Positions 31,339 to 40,360 of a stretch of 64,000 nucleotides of DNA are shown here, one piece after another; positions within the stretch are counted from its first letter, which is position 1, and each line of letters opens with the position of its first letter. The notes beneath the pieces were generated by a model that saw nothing but the letters and a program-made list of their open reading frames with translations, was not told the origin of the DNA and did not search any database. The translations under genes and the position numbers were made by a program. This DNA comes from Ignavibacteriota bacterium (GTDB lineage Bacteria > Bacteroidota > Ignavibacteria > Ignavibacteriales > Melioribacteraceae), in contig JADJGF010000001.1 of NCBI GenBank assembly GCA_016708125.1, positions 580,001 to 644,000 on the forward strand, in the 5' to 3' direction.

Positions 31339-33435
31339 TCACATTTCCTTTTCGGCAGTTAAAATTTTGCCCTCAACAAACTGTCCTTGATCAATATGTT
31401 CTTGAGTAATGTAAACAATTCCATCTTCACTGTGCGGTTTACCCAAAGTACTATGTGCAGATTTTAATCCACCAAGAATTTTTCTTGCATCAGTAACGTA
31501 AACTAAATCCCCAGGATTTGCCGACATTTTTTTCATATCATTTTGTGAGAAGCACATCAAGTCATCCGAAGAATTAACCAATTTCCAATTGACTTTTATG
31601 GTTTCCCCATCAACATCGTTAACTTTACTTCCTTTAAACATTTCTTTGGCTTTTGCTAAACTCCAAACTGTTAATCCATCAGTGTGTGTTTCTTCAGAAT
31701 ATTTTGAATAATAATTTGCAGATAGAACAACAAAGACTAACATTAATATTGTTAAAAACATTAAAATTGGAAGAGATGCAACATTAAAAATAATCATTAC
31801 AAAAATTGCTCCGGAAATAAATGTTAATCCGGAAAAAATTCCTTTATGATTTGGATTACTTTTAATTTTTTTAACTAAAGATATTTGCTGATTTCTTGTA
31901 AAAGTTGTAATTACTCCAACAAAAACACAAACAAATAAATTATATAAAGCTCCAATATAAGTATAAGGATGAGCCGGATCATAAGCGGTTCCGTGAGAAA
32001 ATACTTCTATCAAAGGTTGAGGGTAATACATTCCCAAAACCATTAGCGCAACACCAACTACAAAAGTTGCAATTACTGCTGCGTTAGTAAATTTTTTCCA
32101 GAACACACCCAAAAATATTGCAACAACTAAAGGTGGTGTTAAAGTAGAATGAAAATATCCGTGTGCTTCATAAACAGTTGGAAATGCACTAAAAGGAATT
32201 ACAGCTAAAACTCCAAGAACTGTAAACAATGCAGTTGCAATTCTTGCCGCAAATAATTCTTGTTTGTCTTCTTCCTTAACGCTTTTAACTTTTTTTGCTA
32301 ACCATTTTTTTGCCGGTCTGTGAACATCATTAATATAGATAGCGGCAGTAGCATTTAGTAATGTATCGACTGTTGACATCAAAGCTGCAGTAAGCGCTGC
32401 CATAACAAATCCAAAAACTCCGGGTAAAGAAATAACATTTGCTACAACAACAAAAATATTATCGGGATTTGTATCGGGCGGAATTACAGATGGATTTACA
32501 ATGGAAATAGCTTTTCCAATCCAACCGGCATTTCCCACAACAATTGCAGAAAGCGGAAGCATAAATAGGATATTAAAAGTTGCGGCTTTCCTTCCTTCAT
32601 CTACGCTTTTGGTTGCCATAAAACGCATTACCAAACCCATGTTCATGAATAAAAATCCAACGGAACCAGCAATTCCGTCTTGCCAGAAAATTCCAACAAA
32701 ATTAAATCCGGGAGGATTGTTAAAATTTGCTAACGGCAATTTCCAAGTAGTTGGAAGAAGTTCCCAAAATAATCCAAAACCGCCTATGTAATCAATTCCT
32801 AAAAAGAAAACCAACATTCCGGCAAAAATTAGTACAAATCCTTGTAAAAGATCAGTAAATATAACTGCAGTTTGTCCGCCGTAAGTTATATAAACTCCAA
32901 CAATTAGGGCAATTACTACAATTAAACTCATTAAAGTAATTTCAATATGAATTCCAAAAAGTGTAAATTCCGGTGGAAGTAATGGTAAAATTGCCTTTCC
33001 CATTGTTAAAAATCCGATTCCAACATAACCAATCATATAAAGTAAGAGTAAAATTGTTGCAAGAAATCTTGTTGATGGCGAAAATCTTTTTTCAAAATAT
33101 TCCGGAATAGATCTAATTTTTGTGTAAACAATTATTGGAAGCCAGCCGAAAATGAAAAACGGGACAAAAAACCAATCATTCATATAAGTCATAGTTGAAG
33201 AAAGCCCGGCTTCAAATCCTTTTGCGGAATATTTAATAAAACTATGACTTCCAACTCCGGTAGCAACAATGCTCATTGCAATTAACCACCAAGCAAACCT
33301 TCTTCCGCCAAAAAAGAAATCATTTGTTGTTCTATTATATTTACTGAAATATGACCCAAAAGCCATGATTGCCACAAAGTAAACAACCATCACTATCCAA
33401 TCGGTCGATGTTCCAAGACTATGATGTACTTCCAT
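31339..33435 (-). CDS. Sodium:solute symporter family transporter with cytoplasmic tail
   Basis: The 698-residue protein has the SSS (LeuT-fold) architecture: about 13 membrane helices in the first 560 residues. Early landmarks are YFVAIMAFGSYFSKYNRTTN, DFFFGGRRFAWWLIAMSIVA and FIKYSAKGFEAG; the conserved AALTAALMSTVDTLLNATAA lies in the helix-9 region. About 120 extra residues follow (VWSLAKAKEMFKGSKVNDVD to the end), a soluble tail not needed for transport. The substrate, likely a sugar or organic solute, cannot be read. It is probably co-transcribed with the 70-residue membrane protein 35 nt upstream. Confidence 0.88.
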   Translation of the reverse strand: MEVHHSLGTSTDWIVMVVYFVAIMAFGSYFSKYNRTTNDFFFGGRRFAWWLIAMSIVATGVGSHSFIKYSAKGFEAGLSSTMTYMNDWFFVPFFIFGWLPIIVYTKIRSIPEYFEKRFSPSTRFLATILLLLYMIGYVGIGFLTMGKAILPLLPPEFTLFGIHIEITLMSLIVVIALIVGVYITYGGQTAVIFTDLLQGFVLIFAGMLVFFLGIDYIGGFGLFWELLPTTWKLPLANFNNPPGFNFVGIFWQDGIAGSVGFLFMNMGLVMRFMATKSVDEGRKAATFNILFMLPLSAIVVGNAGWIGKAISIVNPSVIPPDTNPDNIFVVVANVISLPGVFGFVMAALTAALMSTVDTLLNATAAIYINDVHRPAKKWLAKKVKSVKEEDKQELFAARIATALFTVLGVLAVIPFSAFPTVYEAHGYFHSTLTPPLVVAIFLGVFWKKFTNAAVIATFVVGVALMVLGMYYPQPLIEVFSHGTAYDPAHPYTYIGALYNLFVCVFVGVITTFTRNQQISLVKKIKSNPNHKGIFSGLTFISGAIFVMIIFNVASLPILMFLTILMLVFVVLSANYYSKYSEETHTDGLTVWSLAKAKEMFKGSKVNDVDGETIKVNWKLVNSSDDLMCFSQNDMKKMSANPGDLVYVTDARKILGGLKSAHSTLGKPHSEDGIVYITQEHIDQGQFVEGKILTAEKEM

Positions 33436-33470
33436 AATTTTGATCTGATTTTGTTATGAAATTTTTGAAT

Positions 33471-33683
33471 TTAAAAATAGAGAGCTGCAACTATGAAAAA
33501 TGCATGAATTGCCATAAAATAAAAGAAACCAAATATTGAAACGTTCCACCAAAAACGGTGACTTTTTTTTGCAAAATTTACAGCTTTTGCTTTTTTAATA
33601 ATTAGCATTCCGCTTAAGAAAAAAAGTCCGCCAACAACATATAAGTAAATAAACGGCATCCAAGTATCAAAAAATGTAGGCAT
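33471..33683 (-). CDS. Small two-helix membrane protein next to the symporter
   Basis: The 70-residue protein has two hydrophobic helices (about 8-28 and 46-68) separated by a basic loop with IKKAKAVNFAKKSHRFWW. No family is recognised. It directly precedes the symporter gene under the same candidate promoter, so an accessory role for the transporter is the simplest guess. Being AT-typical and with a clean ATG, it looks like a real gene despite its size. Confidence 0.6.
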   Translation of the reverse strand: MPTFFDTWMPFIYLYVVGGLFFLSGMLIIKKAKAVNFAKKSHRFWWNVSIFGFFYFMAIHAFFIVAALYF

Positions 33684-33720
33684 TTTTATCTCAAATTTTA
33701 TTTGTTGATTTTAGATTAAC

Positions 33721-33751
33721 TAAACTTAATCAAGCATATTTTTACAAGCAA
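33721..33751 (-). promoter_or_regulatory. Predicted promoter (TTG-N20-TAAGTTTA) for the small membrane protein and symporter
   Basis: On the minus strand TTG (33751-33749) and TAAGTTTA (33728-33721) are separated by exactly 20 nt, a near-perfect Bacteroidota-type promoter. The start would fall near 33714, about 30 nt before the ATG at 33683. Confidence 0.55.
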
Positions 33752-33829
33752 ATTATTTTTGGATTAAATATTATGTGATTTTTTTTTGAAATTGATAGAA
33801 AATCTAATTTCGTGATTAAAATTAAAACG

Positions 33830-33860
33830 TTGCTTTTAAAAGTGAGTGTTTCTAACTTTG
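33830..33860 (+). promoter_or_regulatory. Predicted promoter (TTG-N20-TAACTTTG) for the PpiD/SurA-like gene
   Basis: TTG (33830-33832) and TAACTTTG (33853-33860) match the published Bacteroidota consensus TTG...TAnnTTTG with an exact 20-nt spacer. Transcription would begin near 33867. AAAGGAG (33891-33897) then precedes the ATG at 33907. Confidence 0.6.
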
Positions 33861-33906
33861 TTGGCTAAAAATTTTTATTTTTTTGAAATAAAAGGAGTTG
33901 TTAATT

Positions 33907-35994
33907 ATGGGAATGATGGCAAGAATGAGAAGTCTTGCTCCATGGTTTATTATTACAGTTGGAGGACTTTTTGTATTATTTATGGTGCTTTCTGATTCAA
34001 GAGTTTCAGATATTATTGCAACAAGAAGTAATGATGTTGGTTCAATAAATGGAAATGCAATTTCTTATCAAGAATATTCAAATCTAATTGAACAATATAG
34101 AAAAGATCAAGTTCAAAGAACCGGTAGTGAAATTCCGGAAGCGCAAATGGATGCTTTCAGAGACCAAGTTTGGGAAAATTTGGTATCTCAAAAATTAATT
34201 GATGAAAAAATTAAAGAATTAGGAATTACTGTTACCGATCAAGAAATTTTGGATATAATTCAAGGACCAAATCCGCCGCAGATAATTACACAATATTTTG
34301 TTGATTCAACCGGTCAGTTTAACAGACAAGCTTATGATCAAGCAATTTATGATCCGCAAAATAAAGAAGCGATGGTTCAAACAGAAAATATTGTAAGACA
34401 GCAATTAATTCAGCAAAAATTAGCGAGTTACTTAAATGCTTCAATTGTTGTTAGCGATACAGACGTTAAGGATGCTTTTATTCAGCAAAATATGAAAATT
34501 TCTACAGAATATGCTTTTGTTGATATAAATACAATTGCTGATAATGAAATTTCCGTAAATGATTCTGAAATAGAAAAATATTATAATGAAAACACCGAAG
34601 AATTTAAAGTTGATGCACAAAGACAATTGAAATATGTACTTTTTAGCAATGCCCCAACAAAAGATGATTCAATTAGTGTTATGACTAATTTATCTGCAAT
34701 TGTTAAAAAAATTGAAGGCGACACAACAACATTTAAATCCTACGTGGAAATTTATTCCGAAAAACCATACTCAAAAGATACACTCGCTTTAACAATGTTC
34801 GGAGGAGAAGCCGGTTTACAAATTTCAAAAGCTGCAAACGGAAGTTTAGTTGGTCCGGTTCTAACAAACGAAGGATATGTTGTTTATAAATTAGAAAATA
34901 CAGTTCCCAGCAAAGAATCACTCGTAAAAGCTTCACACATTTTAGTAAAACATGGAACAGATGAAAATGCGGCAAAAGCTAAAATTGATGGAATTTATAA
35001 TCAACTTTTAAAAGGTGCTAATTTTGAAGTTACTGCAAAACAAGCTTCAGAAGACGGAAGTGCAAGAAACGGCGGCGATTTAGGTTGGTTTGGTAAAGGT
35101 CAAATGGTTAAAGAATTTGAAAATGCTTCGTTTAATGGAAAAATTGGAGAAATTCAAAAACCGGTTAGAACTCAATTTGGTTTTCATATTATTAAAGTTA
35201 CCGGAAAAAGCGATAAAAAATATATTGTAGAAAAAATTGTAAATGAAATAAAAGCATCGGCTACAACGGTTGATAAGGCTTACGATAAAGCAAATGATTT
35301 TGCATATATAGCTGAGAAAAATGATTTTATTACCGAAGCAGAATTATTAAAAATGGAAGTTAAAGAAACTCCTCAAATTACTGAAGAATCCAAAGTTGTT
35401 CCCGGAGTTGGATCAAGCGTAGCTTTAGTAAAATTTGCTTTTGAAAATGGATTAAATGATGTAAGTTCTGTTTTCAAAGTTCAAGCCGGATATGTTGTTG
35501 CAATGGTTTCAAAAATTGAAAATGCCGGAAAAAAACCTTTAGAAGAAGTAAAAGAAATTATCAAATCTAAAGTTTTACGAGAGAAAAAATTTGAAAAATC
35601 TAAATCAATTTGTACAGATATAAAAACTAAAATTGGCGGAACAAAAGATTTTGCAAAAGCTGCTGAAGTTTATAGTAAAGTTAAAGTTTCCGGAGTTGCA
35701 AATTTTGCTCCCAACGGAAATGTTCCAGGCGTTGGTCGTGATTTAGCATTTACTCAAGCTTCATTAGATTCAAAAATAAATGAAATAACAAATCCGGTAA
35801 AAGGCGCAAGGGGATATTATCTTTTAAAAGTAACTCAAAGAACACCAATTGATTCTACAATCTTTTCGATTCAGAAAAATTCAATTAGAGAAAATTTATT
35901 AGCTCAAAAGAAGAATATGGTTTTTGCAGAATGGATTGAAAGTCTAAAGAAAGAAGCAGATATTGAAGATAATAGATATCAATTTTTTAGATAA
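33907..35994 (+). CDS. Membrane-anchored peptidyl-prolyl isomerase foldase (PpiD/SurA-like)
   Basis: The ATG at 33907 is chosen because AAAGGAG lies 9 nt upstream; an in-frame TTG at 33898 is less likely. The protein (about 695 residues) has one anchor helix (about 10-28) and a SurA/PpiD N-terminal helical domain (SINGNAISYQEYSNLIEQYR, ENLVSQKLIDEKIKELGITV). A parvulin PPIC domain lies at about 342-433 (ASHILVKHGTDENAAKAKID, NGGDLGWFGKGQMVKEFE, TQFGFHIIKVTGK). Helical and second rotamase-like regions follow. It should act in the periplasm on outer-membrane or secreted clients. A strong terminator follows the stop. Confidence 0.9.
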   Translation: MGMMARMRSLAPWFIITVGGLFVLFMVLSDSRVSDIIATRSNDVGSINGNAISYQEYSNLIEQYRKDQVQRTGSEIPEAQMDAFRDQVWENLVSQKLIDEKIKELGITVTDQEILDIIQGPNPPQIITQYFVDSTGQFNRQAYDQAIYDPQNKEAMVQTENIVRQQLIQQKLASYLNASIVVSDTDVKDAFIQQNMKISTEYAFVDINTIADNEISVNDSEIEKYYNENTEEFKVDAQRQLKYVLFSNAPTKDDSISVMTNLSAIVKKIEGDTTTFKSYVEIYSEKPYSKDTLALTMFGGEAGLQISKAANGSLVGPVLTNEGYVVYKLENTVPSKESLVKASHILVKHGTDENAAKAKIDGIYNQLLKGANFEVTAKQASEDGSARNGGDLGWFGKGQMVKEFENASFNGKIGEIQKPVRTQFGFHIIKVTGKSDKKYIVEKIVNEIKASATTVDKAYDKANDFAYIAEKNDFITEAELLKMEVKETPQITEESKVVPGVGSSVALVKFAFENGLNDVSSVFKVQAGYVVAMVSKIENAGKKPLEEVKEIIKSKVLREKKFEKSKSICTDIKTKIGGTKDFAKAAEVYSKVKVSGVANFAPNGNVPGVGRDLAFTQASLDSKINEITNPVKGARGYYLLKVTQRTPIDSTIFSIQKNSIRENLLAQKKNMVFAEWIESLKKEADIEDNRYQFFR

Positions 35995-36016
35995 TAATAA
36001 TTTAGTTAAAAACTAC

Positions 36017-36044
36017 AAGGCATCTTTGAGATGCCTTTTTTTTT
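36017..36044 (+). terminator. Intrinsic terminator after the PpiD/SurA-like gene
   Basis: AAGGCATCT (36017-36025), loop TTG, AGATGCCTT (36029-36037) form a perfect 9-bp stem running into an unbroken T-tract to 36044. It lies 22 nt after the stop codon and is the clearest rho-independent terminator in the window. Confidence 0.9.
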
Positions 36045-36071
36045 GAATAGTTGAAATGGTTAAAATGAATT

Positions 36072-36090
36072 TTCAAAATTTAATTTTGAA
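36072..36090 (-). other. AT-rich 8-bp hairpin downstream of the phosphate transporter
   Basis: TTCAAAAT (36072-36079) and ATTTTGAA (36083-36090) pair perfectly around TTA. It lies about 50 nt past the transporter stop on the minus strand. With only AT-rich pairs and no clear T-tract, it is at best a weak transcript end. Confidence 0.25.
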
Positions 36091-36139
36091 TAAACTTCTC
36101 AGCAAAAAATATAATATTGAAATCAAAAATATTTTTTTT

Positions 36140-37129
36140 CTACTTAAATATTCCAGTGGCAATTAAATAAGTTAACATTGCAAATAATGCTGATAAAGGA
36201 ATTGTTAAAATCCAAGCCCATAAAATATTTCTTGCAACTCCCCAGCGTACAGCAGAAAAACCTTTTAAAGATCCAACCCCAATAATTGCACCAGTAATTG
36301 TATGAGTTGTGCTAACTGGTATTCCAGCTAAAGTTGCTCCAATTATAGTTAAACCAGCGGAAGATTCAGCACTAAAACCGCCGAATGGTGTAAGTTTTGT
36401 TACTCTCATTCCCAAAGTTCTGATTACTTTCCAGCCTCCAAACAATGTACCCAATGCAATAACAGAATGGCTTAGAATAATCACCCAAAAAGGAACATAA
36501 AATGTTTCGCCAAGTAAATTATTTGTAAATAATACAATTGTTATTATTCCAATTGTTTTTTGTGCATCATTTGAACCGTGACTAAGACTATAAACTGCTG
36601 CAGAAACTAATTGTAGCTTTCTGAAATATTTATCTACTTTACTTGGAGATTGATTTTTTACAATCCACAAAGTTATAATTGAAAAAAACGTAGCTCCAAT
36701 AAATCCAATCAACGGAGCAAGAAAGATAAAAAGTACAACTTTTGTATATCCGGAAATAATTATAGCACCAATTCCGGCTTTTGTAATTGCGGCACCGCCA
36801 TAACCTCCAATAATTGCATGCGAAACGCTAATTGGTAAACCAAAATGAGTAGCAGTAGCTGTTAAAATTATTGCTCCAACAATTCCGGAAAAAATCACAA
36901 AATTATCAACAACATTTACATCTACCAAACCTTTTCCAATTGTAGTTGCAACACTAACTCCAAATGCAAAAGCAGCCACAAAATTGAAAAAAGCTGCCCA
37001 CGTAACTGCTTGTAATGGTGTTAAAACTCTTGTAGAAACTATTGTTGCAATTGAATTTGCAGCATCATTCATTCCATTATAAAAATCAAATACAAGTGCG
37101 AGGAGAATAATCAGTACAACAATATCCAT
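36140..37129 (-). CDS. Inorganic phosphate transporter, Pit family
   Basis: The 329-residue polytopic protein carries both PHO-4 signatures: FDFYNGMNDAANSIATIVST in the first helix and YSLSHGSNDAQKTIGII in the second half. It also has GATLAGIPVSTTHTITGAIIG with the conserved helix-breaking PVS motif and a matching GLPISVSHAIIGG in the N-terminal half. The inverted repeat halves are therefore visible. It moves phosphate with protons or metal-phosphate. The DUF47 gene 8 nt upstream is its usual regulator, so the pair forms a low-affinity uptake system. Confidence 0.93.
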   Translation of the reverse strand: MDIVVLIILLALVFDFYNGMNDAANSIATIVSTRVLTPLQAVTWAAFFNFVAAFAFGVSVATTIGKGLVDVNVVDNFVIFSGIVGAIILTATATHFGLPISVSHAIIGGYGGAAITKAGIGAIIISGYTKVVLFIFLAPLIGFIGATFFSIITLWIVKNQSPSKVDKYFRKLQLVSAAVYSLSHGSNDAQKTIGIITIVLFTNNLLGETFYVPFWVIILSHSVIALGTLFGGWKVIRTLGMRVTKLTPFGGFSAESSAGLTIIGATLAGIPVSTTHTITGAIIGVGSLKGFSAVRWGVARNILWAWILTIPLSALFAMLTYLIATGIFK

Positions 37130-37137
37130 ATTTTTTC

Positions 37138-37746
37138 TTATGTGTTCTTTATAAAAATTGCTAAGATTACATTAGCTGTTGATTGGCATTTATCGCTGGT
37201 TCTTTCCAGAAGATCAATAATTTCTTTTTTCTTTATGAGTTCAATTGCATCTTTTTCATTTTCAAATAATTCCTTAATTGCCAGCTGATATACTTTGTCT
37301 GCTTCACCTTCAAGATCTTTCACCGCTTTCAATTCGTTTATTCGCTTAACTTTCAAATCTTGAATTGCAACTCCCAATTCTTTTACTTGTGCACGAATTA
37401 TCAAAGCAAGTTTATCGGCATAATCAATTTTTTTATCAATATGAAATGTATCAACTCTAACTGTAGCTCCTAAAAGCATATCGCTGATGTCATCAAGTCT
37501 TTTTATAAGTGCAAAAATATCTTCGCGATCAAACGGAGTGACATAAGTTTTATTTAATCTTTTTGTAATTTTTTGCGCAGTTTCGTCACATCTTAATTCA
37601 AGCGGTTTCATTTTCAAAATATTTGCTTTTTGATCATCAAACGAGAATATTTTCTCCGTAATAACCGCCATTTCCTCAATTTGCGAAATCATCGTTTTGA
37701 AATCTTCAAAATATTTTTCTTCTTTTGGTAATAATTTTTTAAACAT
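37138..37746 (-). CDS. DUF47 family (PhoU-like) protein, Pit accessory
   Basis: The 202-residue all-helical protein begins MFKKLLPKEEKYFEDFKTMI and has ELRCDETAQKITKRLNKTYV, TPFDREDIFALIKRLDDISD and KDLEGEADKVYQLAIKELF, the repeated E/DxxxD-type metal-binding pattern of PhoU/DUF47 proteins. Such proteins are normally encoded next to Pit transporters and modulate them. It is the promoter-proximal gene of the pair. Confidence 0.93.
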   Translation of the reverse strand: MFKKLLPKEEKYFEDFKTMISQIEEMAVITEKIFSFDDQKANILKMKPLELRCDETAQKITKRLNKTYVTPFDREDIFALIKRLDDISDMLLGATVRVDTFHIDKKIDYADKLALIIRAQVKELGVAIQDLKVKRINELKAVKDLEGEADKVYQLAIKELFENEKDAIELIKKKEIIDLLERTSDKCQSTANVILAIFIKNT

Positions 37747-37797
37747 ATAACACCAGAAAATTTTAAGAAATTTATGATATTTTATTTTTTGAATTGC

Positions 37798-37828
37798 TAA
37801 AGTTAAGTAAACTTGATTTATTCACCAA
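37798..37828 (-). promoter_or_regulatory. Predicted promoter (TTG-N20-TAACTTTA) for DUF47-Pit
   Basis: On the minus strand TTG (37828-37826) and TAACTTTA (37805-37798) are spaced by exactly 20 nt. The predicted start near 37791 leaves a leader of about 45 nt before the ATG at 37746. No Pho-box-like repeat was recognised. Confidence 0.5.
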
Positions 37829-37974
37829 TAAAAATATACTTTGAAGTATTATTATCTGATTATTTTAGTAATTAATAGAATTTTTCGGTGTATTCAAAAA
37901 TTTTATATTTTAATATTAATAACTAAATTTTTCACTTTTCCTCAACAATATTTTTAGTTATTATCACTTCACTT

Positions 37975-38667
37975 ATGAAAAATTTTTTAACATATTTTTT
38001 CTTGATAAATACAGGCTTTCTATTTGCTCAATATGATGAAAATAATTTCTCAATCGGAATTGGATATAATTATACAACATCATCTAAAATTTTTCTAAAC
38101 CCAAATGCCGCTGATATTTTTGATCAAAATCAATATTTCGATATTGGTGATTTTCAAAATTATTCTTTTGATTTTAGATACAAACTGAATGATTTAATAA
38201 TTCTTGGATTATCATCCGAATATTTAACAAATAGCGAAAGCGGAAGAAACTTAACTTCCCCAATTTTTATTGTTGAAGATGGTTTTGAAATTTATCCCAT
38301 TGAACTTTCTATTTATTATTTTCTTCCTTTTTCTACCGAAAATTTTAAATTCTTTTTTGGCGGTGGTTTGGGAATTTATTTGGGAAATAGAACAAGAAAT
38401 TTCGGCAATGTAGAATTTGAAAAAATTGATTCGGAAATCGGATACGGAATTCAAGTTAGCACCGGTATGGATTATATGGTTTTAGATAATATTTCTCTTC
38501 GCGGTGAAATTCGTTTTAGAGATCCGGATTTTAAAGTAACCAATAAATACAATGATAAAACCGTAATTTATGAAGGAACAACTTATACGGTTTCCGCGAC
38601 AAACTTAATTTCAAGAATTAATGTTGATGGAATTACTTTCCGAATTGGTGCGGCGCTTCATTTCTAA
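37975..38667 (+). CDS. Outer-membrane beta-barrel protein
   Basis: The 230-residue protein has a signal peptide (KNFLTYFFLINTGFLFAQ) and alternating beta strands throughout. Landmarks are FSIGIGYNYTTSSKIFL, FKFFFGGGLGIYLGNRTR and YGIQVSTGMDYMVLDNISLRG, and the last strand ends ITFRIGAALHF with a terminal aromatic, typical of barrels inserted by BAM. The layout resembles OmpA/OprF-type or porin_4-like eight-stranded barrels. Function unknown; it stands alone before aroK. Confidence 0.72.
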   Translation: MKNFLTYFFLINTGFLFAQYDENNFSIGIGYNYTTSSKIFLNPNAADIFDQNQYFDIGDFQNYSFDFRYKLNDLIILGLSSEYLTNSESGRNLTSPIFIVEDGFEIYPIELSIYYFLPFSTENFKFFFGGGLGIYLGNRTRNFGNVEFEKIDSEIGYGIQVSTGMDYMVLDNISLRGEIRFRDPDFKVTNKYNDKTVIYEGTTYTVSATNLISRINVDGITFRIGAALHF

Positions 38668-38733
38668 ATTTTAACAAAACTTCGTCTCTTAAAAATCATT
38701 TAATTATATTTGCTTTCAAAATTTACAGAATTT

Positions 38734-39288
38734 ATGATTGAAAGAATTTATCTTACCGGATTTATGACAAGCGGAAAAAGTACGTTGGGAAGAATTTTAG
38801 CGAATTGTATTGGTTGGAATTTTTTCGATCTTGATGTTGAAATTTGCGTTGACGAAAAAAAAACTGTTACAGAAATTTTTGATACTAACGGTGAAAATTA
38901 TTTTAGAAATATTGAAAGTTTAAAATTGAGAAATTTATCCGCACATAAAAATGTCGTAATCTCTCTTGGCGGCGGAACTTTGATAAGCGATGAAAATGTT
39001 AAATTTATTAAAGAGAACGGACATTTAATTTATTTGCGTGTTTCACCGGAAGTAATTTATACGAGGATAAAGAAAAAAACTGATCGTCCGTTGTTCAAAG
39101 AATTGGTAATTGCTGAAAATCCGAAAGAAGTTTTTCTAAATAAAATAAATAATATGTTAAGTGAAAGAGAACCGTATTATCAGCAAGCAAATCTAATTTT
39201 TGATGTTGATAATTCTCCAATTGGACAAACAGTTGATAGATTTGTTAAAATTATAAATAGAGTTATACTTGAAAAAAATAAAAATTAA
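38734..39288 (+). CDS. aroK: Shikimate kinase
   Basis: AroK phosphorylates shikimate in the aromatic amino acid pathway. The ATG at 38734 is preferred to an in-frame TTG 24 nt upstream because family members start a few residues before the P-loop. The protein (184 residues) has Walker A GFMTSGKSTLG, FDLDVEICVDEKKTVTEIF with the shikimate-binding Asp, YFRNIESLKLR, SLGGGTLISDENV and the lid region KTDRPLF. It overlaps aroB by 20 nt, a common pairing. Confidence 0.92.
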   Translation: MIERIYLTGFMTSGKSTLGRILANCIGWNFFDLDVEICVDEKKTVTEIFDTNGENYFRNIESLKLRNLSAHKNVVISLGGGTLISDENVKFIKENGHLIYLRVSPEVIYTRIKKKTDRPLFKELVIAENPKEVFLNKINNMLSEREPYYQQANLIFDVDNSPIGQTVDRFVKIINRVILEKNKN

Positions 39289-40357
39289 TATTCCGAATAA
39301 TGAATACGAAGTTTTTCTTGGTAAAAATATTTTTCCAAATATTATAAATTTTTTAAAAGATAAAAATCTCTATCAAGATTATTTTTTAGTAATTGATAAA
39401 AATGTTAATAAATTTTACTCAAAAGTAATTGATGACGCATTTTCATCTTCAGAAAAAAAAGTAAAAAAAATAATTGTTGAATCAACCGAGAAAAATAAAA
39501 ATTTTGATTCCGTTCAAAAAATTCATTCAGAACTAATTAAGAATAATTTTGGTAGAGATTCTATAATAATTGCAATTGGCGGCGGAATTATTGGCGATGT
39601 TGCCGGATTTGCTGCTTCAACGTATATGCGCGGAATTAATTATGTTCAAATTCCCACAACACTTCTTGCTTCAGTAGATAGTTCGGTCGGTGGAAAAACG
39701 GGAATAAATTTTGAGAGCACAAAAAACATTATCGGCACTTTTTATCAGCCAAAATTTGTTTTAATTGATACAAAATTTTTCAGCACATTGCCCAATGATG
39801 AAATAATTTGCGGTTTGGGTGAAATTGTAAAATATGCATTTTTGATCGATAAAAATTTCTACAAATTCGTAAAAGAAAATATTAATAAAATTATTTCTAA
39901 TGATGATGAAATAATTAGTAAAGTAATTTTCACATCCGTAAAATTTAAAGGAAGCGTTGTTACCAACGATGAAAAAGAAAGCGGAATTAGAAAAATTTTA
40001 AATTTGGGTCACACTTTTGCACACGCTTTTGAAGTTCAGCAAAATCATAAATTAAAACACGGACAAGCCGTAATTGTTGGGATTACTTGCGCGTTATATC
40101 TTTCCAAAAAAATAAATCTAATTGAAGAAAAATATTTTTATGAATATTTAAATTTCCTTTTACAATTTTCCGATAAAATAAAACTTTCCAAAGTTGATAA
40201 TGAAAAAATTTTTAGTGTGATGCAAAAAGATAAAAAGAATAGAGATAACAAAATAAAATTAGTATTGCTGAATAGTGTTGGAACAATCCTTACCGATATT
40301 AGTGTTGAGTCGCAATTAATTAACCAATCAATTTCAGAAGCAATTGTACATTTCTAA
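39269..40357 (+). CDS. aroB: 3-dehydroquinate synthase
   Basis: AroB makes 3-dehydroquinate from DAHP with NAD and a divalent metal. The start is TTG at 39269, overlapping aroK by 20 nt; no closer ATG exists. The 362-residue protein has IIAIGGGIIGDVAGFAAST, YMRGINYVQIPTTLLASVDS, SVGGKTGINF, the metal/substrate region CGLGEIVKYAF and the metal-binding NLGHTFAHAFE and LKHGQAVIVGI. The length is typical. A glycosidase gene follows after 3 nt. Confidence 0.94.
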   Translation: MKKIKINIPNNEYEVFLGKNIFPNIINFLKDKNLYQDYFLVIDKNVNKFYSKVIDDAFSSSEKKVKKIIVESTEKNKNFDSVQKIHSELIKNNFGRDSIIIAIGGGIIGDVAGFAASTYMRGINYVQIPTTLLASVDSSVGGKTGINFESTKNIIGTFYQPKFVLIDTKFFSTLPNDEIICGLGEIVKYAFLIDKNFYKFVKENINKIISNDDEIISKVIFTSVKFKGSVVTNDEKESGIRKILNLGHTFAHAFEVQQNHKLKHGQAVIVGITCALYLSKKINLIEEKYFYEYLNFLLQFSDKIKLSKVDNEKIFSVMQKDKKNRDNKIKLVLLNSVGTILTDISVESQLINQSISEAIVHF

Positions 40358-40360
40358 ATT

